Position numbers and translations under genes: made by a program | Notes under the pieces: generated by a model | What the model was told of the DNA's origin: nothing | Seen by the model: the letters and a program-made list of their open reading frames with translations, nothing else | Database searches by the model: none | Shown: positions 1 through 5,820 of the stretch, one piece after another | Position numbering within the stretch: position 1 is the stretch's first letter | Layout of the letters: every line of letters starts with the position of its first letter | DNA from: Candidatus Dojkabacteria bacterium | Lineage (GTDB): Bacteria > Patescibacteriota > Dojkabacteria > SC72 | Direction: 5' to 3' | DNA length: 15,355 nt | Assembly: GCA_011620305.1 (NCBI GenBank) | Contig: WOZL01000110.1 | Coordinates: forward strand, 1-15,355

Positions 1-1687
1 TAAGAATTTTATAAAACACTCTAAACCTATTACCAAAAGATATTATAGACTTCCTCAACCAACTAATATCTACTGGATCTAAAGGTATTGCAAATTCAGG
101 AATAACTCCATCCTTAATCTCAAATTCTTCACCATGATATACATTCTCTAAAGGATAGTCAGATTTACCAAAAATAACTGTTGAGGGAAATTCATAATCT
201 CTAGCTGAAACTTTTATTGTATATATCCCATCTTCCAAAACAGGACCAAACAACCCCTTAGAGTCTGTAACATCTGTCCATACTAGCCTCCCATCTTTAG
301 TATATACACGAACTATAGCCAATGATATTGGTTCTTTAGTACTACTATCGTACACATACCCTATTCGTAAACCTGTCTTCCTAAAACCTAACCATCTTAA
401 TATATTTAAGAAAAGTTGATAGAGATAGATAGGAATGTAAAGTAAACCACCTATTAAAGTAGCAAAACTTATTGTAATTGTAGCTATGGAAGTAGTAACC
501 CCTATATCTTGCAAAGTATAATCATCTAAATCTCTAAACATATTATCCATACTATCTCGTGTTGTATCTACTACATCTCTAATTATTCTCCCTACATATG
601 TTGGGACCTCCCTGGGTGGCACAGGCTCCTCTTCCTCTTCTATCTCACCCCATTTAGGTATATCAAGTGTAATATCACATTCCTCCGAAACATTCCCAGC
701 TTTATCAGAAGCCTCTACACAAAAATTGTAATTAGAAAACAGATTGTTAAGACTCTCTTTCTCAAGAGAACTTAAGGTTATAGTGGTAGTATACATAACT
801 CCACTCTTTACAGTTACTCCACACTCCTCTCTCGTACCACTCCTTTTTACACAGTAAAAGACAACATCCCCTAAAGAAAGATTATCCTCTACTCTATATA
901 CAATCTCTATCTCATAACCACTCTCCCACTCCACCGTATTATTCTCTCCGATATCCCCAACCGAAATTAGAGTTATCTCAGGTGCCTCACTATCCTGTAC
1001 AGTATACTCAACATTAGACCAACTACTCTGTCCACTGTAGTTATTTCTAGCTTTAACTCGATAGAAATACATTCTTTCATTTACTAGGTTCTCAAACTCA
1101 TACATACTCCCAGTTATCCAACCACTAGACTCTTTAATAGTACTAAATTCACTATCACTACTTACTTCGATGTAGTACTCGTAACCAGAACCAAGAGAGT
1201 TCCAGAAAAGAGAGTTTGATGTACCCTTAGTATATTGAGGTTCATCTACCAAAGTCGGTACAGGAACAGGAGTAACATAGAGAGTATCGCAATCTAAGAT
1301 ATCTATTACCAATCCTTCATATGTAATATCCTGTGCACAGATACTATATGAACCTGGATTAGTACCAAATACTTCAACAACAACTACACCATGCTCATTG
1401 GAAGGATCGGTGGGCTGAGTTAATGTTAAACCAGGAGCTACTAATCGGATGTAATGGTCTGAAAGTGGAACACCTTGTGCGTTCAATATTGTAACTGTTA
1501 CTAATGCTGGCCTTCTAATCTCAACCTGATCTGGTATGACATAAAGGGTTGATGTCGCATCCTCAGTAATTGCAACATTTATTTCTACCTGCCCTTCTGT
1601 TACAAAAAAAGGCTCTTGAGCAAAAGAGAAATCTATACTAAAAAGTAAAATCAAAAAAGCAACTTGTATGTATTTAGGCAGTTTCAT
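1..1687 (-). CDS. Large secreted, membrane-anchored surface protein with Ig/FN3-like modules (C-terminus outside window)
   Basis: An open frame runs from ATG at 1687 to the window edge without a stop, giving at least 562 residues. Residues 1-23 form a signal peptide (Lys start, hydrophobic core, SFA before Gln24). Residues about 45-140 look like a Big_1/invasin-type Ig domain, with a VEIRRPALVTVTILNAQGVP start and a VVVVEVFG strand. Residues about 143-232 are FN3-like, followed by a further beta module with paired cysteines (about 234-343) typical of Ig-like repeats. An acidic-Pro linker (about 347-362) and a charged stretch precede a hydrophobic segment at about 396-430. After it comes a carboxypeptidase-regulatory-like domain (about 440-500, GYVYDSSTKEPISLAIVRVY then a DSKG turn). 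The start directly follows the recO stop (TAGATG), so translation is probably coupled; GAAGAG upstream may serve as SD. The role is probably cell-surface adhesion or structure; domain calls are by eye. Confidence 0.85.
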   Translation of the reverse strand, partial: MKLPKYIQVAFLILLFSIDFSFAQEPFFVTEGQVEINVAITEDATSTLYVIPDQVEIRRPALVTVTILNAQGVPLSDHYIRLVAPGLTLTQPTDPSNEHGVVVVEVFGTNPGSYSICAQDITYEGLVIDILDCDTLYVTPVPVPTLVDEPQYTKGTSNSLFWNSLGSGYEYYIEVSSDSEFSTIKESSGWITGSMYEFENLVNERMYFYRVKARNNYSGQSSWSNVEYTVQDSEAPEITLISVGDIGENNTVEWESGYEIEIVYRVEDNLSLGDVVFYCVKRSGTREECGVTVKSGVMYTTTITLSSLEKESLNNLFSNYNFCVEASDKAGNVSEECDITLDIPKWGEIEEEEEPVPPREVPTYVGRIIRDVVDTTRDSMDNMFRDLDDYTLQDIGVTTSIATITISFATLIGGLLYIPIYLYQLFLNILRWLGFRKTGLRIGYVYDSSTKEPISLAIVRVYTKDGRLVWTDVTDSKGLFGPVLEDGIYTIKVSARDYEFPSTVIFGKSDYPLENVYHGEEFEIKDGVIPEFAIPLDPVDISWLRKSIISFGNRFRVFYKIL

Positions 1688-2302
1688 CTATATCTCTTCT
1701 ACAATTTTCTTTATATACTTATCTAAAGCCTCTGTAAATTCAGTTTGACTGTAGATATCCTTACTAAGTTTAACACCTTTACCACTCTTTGAGTAGCACC
1801 TATTACACATAGCAGTGAAGTTATCAGGATTAATATACTGTACCTTATCATGAGTTCCACACAACTCACATACCTTAAAATCCCCTAAAAAGCCCAACTC
1901 CTTAAGAACCTGTATCCTAAACTTATTTACTCTAAGAGTATCCATATCATTTTCTAAAATACTTTGAAGTAGGTTAAAGACTTTAACATTACTCTCACCC
2001 TCAACAAGAAATTTGTTTAGAATATACAGAACTCTTTCTATATTCTGTATATCCATATGAGAATCTATCTCTGGAGAGTATATTAACTGAGATTCAGTTA
2101 AAATTGGTAGTCCTTTACCTTCATAGAATGATATCTCACTTGTAGATAGGGTCTGCATATTACCCCTGTTCTTACTAGTAATTTTTCTAATACTTTTAGC
2201 AAACAGGGCAAACTTACCATTGTATTTACCATAGACTGTAAGTATTTTATCTGCCTCACCGTAGTTTACTGACTTAATAACTGTTGCAATATCTTTACTC
2301 AT
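1688..2302 (-). CDS. recO: DNA repair protein RecO
   Basis: RecO is a recombination mediator: with RecR it loads RecA onto SSB-coated single-stranded DNA in the RecF pathway. The 204-residue product, slightly short for the family, has the N-terminal OB-fold pattern (DIATVIKSVNYGEADKILTV, residues 4-23), which is the classic RecO opening. A helical middle follows, then a C-terminal zinc finger with C145/C148 (CELCG) and C166/C169 (CNRC). The ATG overlaps the upstream sugar transferase stop as ATGA (2299-2302). A purine stretch AAGGGAGAAA sits just before the start and is a reasonable SD, one of the few in the window. A housekeeping gene inside a glycan cluster probably reflects operon merging in a compact genome, not a functional link. 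Identification is firm. Confidence 0.95.
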   Translation of the reverse strand: MSKDIATVIKSVNYGEADKILTVYGKYNGKFALFAKSIRKITSKNRGNMQTLSTSEISFYEGKGLPILTESQLIYSPEIDSHMDIQNIERVLYILNKFLVEGESNVKVFNLLQSILENDMDTLRVNKFRIQVLKELGFLGDFKVCELCGTHDKVQYINPDNFTAMCNRCYSKSGKGVKLSKDIYSQTEFTEALDKYIKKIVEEI

Positions 2303-2931
2303 TTTCTCCCTTTTCCTGTAATTAAAATTTTAGGGGTTTTGAGTAGTATCTTTAAGTCTAGTAGAAAACTTCTATTTCTAGCATACATAGCATCTAGCTC
2401 TACCCTCTGTTTAAAGTCTAAATTGTTTCTACCAGAGATTTGCCATAGTCCTGTTAAACCAGGTTTAACACTTTGTATTTTACGCATATTCAATCTATCT
2501 ATATCATCCCCCTCATTAAGTAATTGTTCTATCTCCCAAATCATATATGGTCGTGGTCCTACAAGAGACATATTTCCTAAGATTACATTTATTAACTGTG
2601 GGGTTTCATCTAAGTCAGTTACTCTTAAAAATTTACCTAACTTAGTTACCCTCTTATCATCCTTTAACGGTATCTTATGGTCTCTCTTAAGTATCTCATG
2701 TAAATCTGGATTAGCCTCTAGAATTTCAGTACCGTTTAATTTCATTGTTCTAAATTTGTACATAAAGAAGGGTTTGAACTTGTAAAGTCTAATACAGTTG
2801 GGGACAAAGATAGGACCTTTGCTTGTAAGTTTAAGAAGTATGACAATTAGACATAGTAGTGGAGTCAGGAGTATCCATAGAATTAGTGCAATAGAGACAT
2901 CAATTACCCTCTTAATTATCTTGTAGAGCAT
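2299..2931 (-). CDS. Bacterial sugar transferase (PglC/WcaJ-type polyprenyl-phosphate sugar-1-phosphate transferase)
   Basis: Family members move a sugar-1-phosphate from a nucleotide sugar to undecaprenyl phosphate at the cytoplasmic membrane face, the first step of many surface glycans. The 210-residue length matches the short monotopic PglC form: one N-terminal membrane helix (about 8-34) and a catalytic domain. Visible motifs are YKFRTMK (58-64), the catalytic Asp-Glu pair D108/E109 in TDLDETPQL, NMSLVGPRPY (120-129) and KPGLTGLWQISGR (156-168). An oddity is the segment between the helix and YKFRTM, where the usual QxRxG is degenerate (IRLYKFKPF). The start overlaps the upstream glycosyltransferase by 20 bases and the stop overlaps recO by 4. 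It probably primes the glycan extended by the neighbouring GT4 enzymes. The sugar donor cannot be read from sequence. Confidence 0.93.
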   Translation of the reverse strand: MLYKIIKRVIDVSIALILWILLTPLLCLIVILLKLTSKGPIFVPNCIRLYKFKPFFMYKFRTMKLNGTEILEANPDLHEILKRDHKIPLKDDKRVTKLGKFLRVTDLDETPQLINVILGNMSLVGPRPYMIWEIEQLLNEGDDIDRLNMRKIQSVKPGLTGLWQISGRNNLDFKQRVELDAMYARNRSFLLDLKILLKTPKILITGKGRK

Positions 2932-4108
2932 CTTCCACGTATGTCTTCAATTTATACATAAAGATTGAAGCATCGAATTCCTGTGCATGTATCATACAGC
3001 TCTTTCTGTCATACTCCTCATCATCAAAATTCTTTAATATTTTTGCCAATGCTTTGTAATTATACTCATCAAAAAATACACCTGTCTTTGGTCTTGATTC
3101 AGATATGGTTTCTACTACACCACCATCTCTAAATGCAATGACTGGAGTACCTACCGCATTTGCTTCTACAGGTACAATGCCGAAGTCTTCGCCTCTTACT
3201 GGGAATATTAATGCTCTAGCCCTTTTCATTAAATTAACCTTTTCTTCTTCAGAAACAAAACCTAGAAAGCTAACTAAACCCTTAGCATTTAATTTCTTAA
3301 CTAACTCATGCATTCTCTCTTCATCATTACCCTTACCAACAACTTTAAGTGGAACAGAGGCTTCTACACAAGCCCTAATAGCTAATTCAATACCCTTGTA
3401 AGTTTCAATACGACCAAGATACAGAAACCAATTCTCTCTCCTGTTTAAAGGTTTGCCTTCCTGCATCTGTGACACCTCAACAGGTGGATATATTACATCA
3501 GCATCTACATCGTAGTACTTCTTAATTCTTTTCTGTACAGTTTTAGAATTAGCAATCATATGATCTACTCTTTGTGCAGCTTTTCTATCCTTCTTTTTCC
3601 AATACTCCTCTAGGAAGGTGTCCATAAAGAAGGAGTATATCTTAAAGAAAAATCTGTTTAATCCTGTTAACTGATCTACCCTCTTTAAACTTCTATCTGA
3701 CTTCTGCCAAAGAAATTTAGGTGGGGACATACAGCTATTTATATGCTTTTTCCCTTTAGGTGCTCTAGCAAACTTAGCAAATATTATCGAATGAGAAAGT
3801 ACTCCATCAAATTTCTTAAAATTAAAACTCTTAAATGCTAGTGGGTGGAGTAAAAGGTAGAGGTATTTCAATTTCCATTTCCATGGGAAAAACCTTAGGA
3901 AAGATTGATGAACTTTAACACTAGGGAAATGCTTCTCTACAAACTCCATATCGCAGTAAGGAACAAAAAGCTCTGCATTAGGGAATGTCTTTAAAATATA
4001 CTGTAGATGTTTTTCAGAACCTCCAAATTTGTAAAGGGGGTCTGTAACTACTGCCATCTTAAGTTGAGATGTAGCTAATTTCTGTTTATTACTCTGTTTC
4101 TTTCTCAT
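2912..4108 (-). CDS. GT4-family glycosyltransferase (downstream member of a tandem pair)
   Basis: This is a retaining nucleotide-sugar glycosyltransferase of GT-B fold, likely cytoplasmic or membrane-associated, adding a sugar to the lipid-linked glycan. The 398 residues show the N-terminal glycine loop (FGGSEKH, 28-34), an interdomain acceptor-side region, a donor-domain opening LGRIETYKGIELAI (231-244), and the GT4 E-x7-E motif E307/E315 in GEDFGIVPVE, followed by GTPVIAFRDGG. The ATG at 4108 lies inside the end of the upstream GT4 gene (20-base overlap). An internal ATG at residue 18, just before AVVTDPLYKFGG, is an equally plausible start because neither has a clear SD. It aligns by eye along its length with the upstream GT4 (FGG loop, PP-x-x-LW, VD-x-x-IANSK, IYPP/IYPG, EDFG), so the two are diverged paralogues. 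The sugar and linkage are unknown. Confidence 0.9.
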   Translation of the reverse strand: MRKKQSNKQKLATSQLKMAVVTDPLYKFGGSEKHLQYILKTFPNAELFVPYCDMEFVEKHFPSVKVHQSFLRFFPWKWKLKYLYLLLHPLAFKSFNFKKFDGVLSHSIIFAKFARAPKGKKHINSCMSPPKFLWQKSDRSLKRVDQLTGLNRFFFKIYSFFMDTFLEEYWKKKDRKAAQRVDHMIANSKTVQKRIKKYYDVDADVIYPPVEVSQMQEGKPLNRRENWFLYLGRIETYKGIELAIRACVEASVPLKVVGKGNDEERMHELVKKLNAKGLVSFLGFVSEEEKVNLMKRARALIFPVRGEDFGIVPVEANAVGTPVIAFRDGGVVETISESRPKTGVFFDEYNYKALAKILKNFDDEEYDRKSCMIHAQEFDASIFMYKLKTYVEDALQDN

Positions 4109-5237
4109 GAATTTGTTTAAAATACTCTCTTAGGTTATCTAGAAACTTCTCCTCAGTAAACTCTCTTGCCCTATTGATTATCCTTTGAGCATTATACTCT
4201 TTTTTGTTGTAATCCTTAAGTAATACTGTTAACTCTTCATAATTTTTAAAGAATTTCCCACAAATATCCTCAAGGACTGTTTCAGTTACACCGCCCTCAT
4301 CATATGCATATATTGATGTACCTTGAGCCATAGCTTCAACAGGTACTAAGCCAAAGTCTTCTACTCCACAAAAGAGTAACACTTTAGCCTGCTTGTAGAG
4401 TATTCTTACCTCTCTATCACTATCAAGAAATCCTAAGAAGTATATATTGTCATATCCCCTAGCTAATTTCTTCAAATATTTTTTATCTGGTCCTTCACCC
4501 ACTATTACCAAATTCTCTCCTGTTTCTATACACGACTTTATAGCCCAATCAACTCTTTTGTAATCATAGAGTCTAGATACAACTAACACAAAATCTTCAG
4601 GTAGATTGTATTTACTCATTACATTCTGCCTATCCTTTTCACTAAATTGCTCAAAATATTTCTCTTCTATACCTGGATATATTACTTTAGAATTAACCCC
4701 ATATCTTTTTTTAATTTTCTTTGATATGAATTTTGAATTAGCTATCCAGTAATCTACTCTAGGTACTAAACTCGTATCCCAAATTCTTAAATAGGTGTTT
4801 AATATTTTAGAGAGGGGTTTGTATATACCTTTGAATATACTAGCTCTTACATTTAGCTCGTTGTCCCAGAGTGATCTAGGTGGTGTCATTACCATAGCTA
4901 TGTGCGTTTGTCCTATGTTGGATATAATGCCTCTTGCTGGTCCTGCAGATATGCTAATTAATGTGTCATATTTACTTAAATCTAAATTCTCATACGCTAT
5001 TGGGTTTAATACCTTCAAATGTTTAGAAAATTTATATTTGAATGGAAACTTCTGTACAAAGGTTGTATATATGTTTTGTTTAATATCTAAGTGCTTATAT
5101 TTCTCAGAATTGTAGAGTACTGTATATATATCAGCCTCAGGTATTAGTTTCAAAACAGAAAGCATTTCTCTATCTGCACCACCAAAAGCAGTCATCTGGT
5201 CAGCTATTATTGCGACACGTCCAAGTTCATATTGCAT
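4089..5237 (-). CDS. GT4-family glycosyltransferase (upstream member of a tandem pair)
   Basis: This predicted GT-B retaining glycosyltransferase has 382 residues. The N-terminal domain begins RVAIIADQMTAFGGADREM (7-25) with the glycine loop. The middle has TPPRSLWDN (118-126) and VDYWIANSKF (161-170). The donor domain starts VVSRLYDYKRVDWAI (219-233) and carries E293/E301 in VEDFGLVPVE, then GTSIYAYDEGG. Normal length and intact motifs argue for an active enzyme. It starts 6 bases after the acidic zinc-ribbon gene stop. The upstream bases ACCTCC resemble anti-SD rather than SD, so initiation probably depends on coupling. It probably acts in sequence with the paralogue overlapping its 3' end by 20 bases and with the sugar-1-phosphate transferase further on. 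Substrates cannot be assigned from sequence. Confidence 0.9.
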   Translation of the reverse strand: MQYELGRVAIIADQMTAFGGADREMLSVLKLIPEADIYTVLYNSEKYKHLDIKQNIYTTFVQKFPFKYKFSKHLKVLNPIAYENLDLSKYDTLISISAGPARGIISNIGQTHIAMVMTPPRSLWDNELNVRASIFKGIYKPLSKILNTYLRIWDTSLVPRVDYWIANSKFISKKIKKRYGVNSKVIYPGIEEKYFEQFSEKDRQNVMSKYNLPEDFVLVVSRLYDYKRVDWAIKSCIETGENLVIVGEGPDKKYLKKLARGYDNIYFLGFLDSDREVRILYKQAKVLLFCGVEDFGLVPVEAMAQGTSIYAYDEGGVTETVLEDICGKFFKNYEELTVLLKDYNKKEYNAQRIINRAREFTEEKFLDNLREYFKQIHEKETE

Positions 5238-5243
5238 GGGTTA

Positions 5244-5738
5244 TTATAGCTCAGGGAGGTCTTCAGGGTCTATATCCATATCTTCAAAGGTATTTTCTTC
5301 ATCATCACTTTCATCAAGTGCAGATGTTAAATCAGATATATCTACTAAGTTCTCTGATTTTCTCTCATCGTTGTCTTCAAATATATCATCTAATTCCATT
5401 ACCTCTTCTTCCGTAATTGTATTTTCATCATCGTCATTACCGTTAATTACATCTTCATCCTCTTCAGACATAATGATTATATTTGGTCCATCATCATCGT
5501 CATCGTCTTCTTCTTCATTTCTTTTAGCTTTTAAAGATTTTACTTTTTCAATTATCTCTTGAGCTTCTGAACCGAATTTCTCAACCACATCTATTACCCT
5601 CATATCCTTACCACATTTGTCACAGAACTCTATATGCTCTTTCTCATGACCACATTCTGGACAGGAATAGAATACAACATGAACACTTACTCTGGATGTT
5701 ACCTTCTTGGATCTATTCTCTTTTTTTGAGTTTGCCAT
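5244..5738 (-). CDS. Acidic zinc-ribbon protein of unknown function
   Basis: I do not recognise a named family for this 164-residue protein. The N-terminus is basic (residues 2-16: repeated Lys/Arg/Ser). A four-cysteine zinc ribbon follows, C26/C29 (CPECG) and C39/C42 (CDKCG), then a charged helix-like stretch (about 47-74). From residue 75 to the end the chain is overwhelmingly Asp/Glu, with seven consecutive Asp at 77-83 and few hydrophobics, and looks largely disordered. No signal peptide or membrane segment is visible, so it should be cytoplasmic. It lies between secA (82-base gap) and a glycosyltransferase (6-base gap). The layout, a nucleic-acid-type zinc ribbon plus a polyanionic tail, resembles proteins that bind basic partners or compete with nucleic acid (RNA polymerase delta has an acidic tail, though not this zinc ribbon). 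That is only an analogy. The frame is real: mixed Asp/Glu codons, a clean start and tight packing. Confidence 0.82.
   Translation of the reverse strand: MANSKKENRSKKVTSRVSVHVVFYSCPECGHEKEHIEFCDKCGKDMRVIDVVEKFGSEAQEIIEKVKSLKAKRNEEEDDDDDDGPNIIIMSEEDEDVINGNDDDENTITEEEVMELDDIFEDNDERKSENLVDISDLTSALDESDDEENTFEDMDIDPEDLPEL
5489..5518 (-). repeat. Imperfect trinucleotide tract encoding the Glu/Asp run
   Basis: Consecutive CAT/CGT/CTT-type triplets on the plus strand read as GAA/GAC/GAT on the coding strand and encode residues about 74-83 of the acidic zinc-ribbon protein. The triplets are not identical: Asp and Glu codons are mixed. That argues for selection on acidic composition rather than a recent slippage expansion. 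Slippage in multiples of three would change tail length without breaking the frame. Confidence 0.5.
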
Positions 5739-5740
5739 AG

Positions 5741-5809
5741 CTATAAGATTTAAACTATATGTTACTTAAAGGATAATGGATAAAACCATGGGGGTCAATA
5801 ATCTTATAG
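5741..5809. repeat. 10-base perfect inverted repeat in the secA / zinc-ribbon gap
   Basis: CTATAAGATT at 5741-5750 is exactly mirrored by AATCTTATAG at 5800-5809, with a 49-base spacer. The left arm sits 2 bases upstream of the zinc-ribbon ATG (read on the minus strand), and the right arm 11 bases past the secA stop. The arms are AT-rich and far apart, with no U-run, so an intrinsic terminator is unlikely. They could be a pair of protein-binding half-sites or chance similarity in AT-rich DNA. Confidence 0.45.
5754..5759 (-). promoter_or_regulatory. Possible -10 element for the zinc-ribbon gene
   Basis: On the minus strand TATAGT lies 15 bases before the ATG at 5738, in the only gap (82 bases) between secA and the downstream run. 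A start site about 7 bases further would leave a leader of roughly 8 bases. No convincing -35 or SD is visible. The gene may instead be read through from secA. Confidence 0.3.
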
Positions 5810-5820
5810 TCCATACTATC

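Noticed and set aside
2339..2785. Plus-strand open frame of 148 codons
   Set aside because: Lies opposite the sugar transferase, whose family motifs and overlapping junctions prove the minus-strand reading; the plus-strand product shows no recognisable domain.
5236..5562. Plus-strand open frame of about 108 codons, very Ser-rich
   Set aside because: It is the antisense reading of the Asp/Glu-rich tail (GAT/GAA read backwards as ATC/TTC or shifted to TCA/TCT); its composition is explained fully by the real gene opposite.
5739..5820. Intrinsic terminator after secA
   Set aside because: The inverted repeat arms are AT-rich, 49 bases apart and lack a following U-run on the minus strand.
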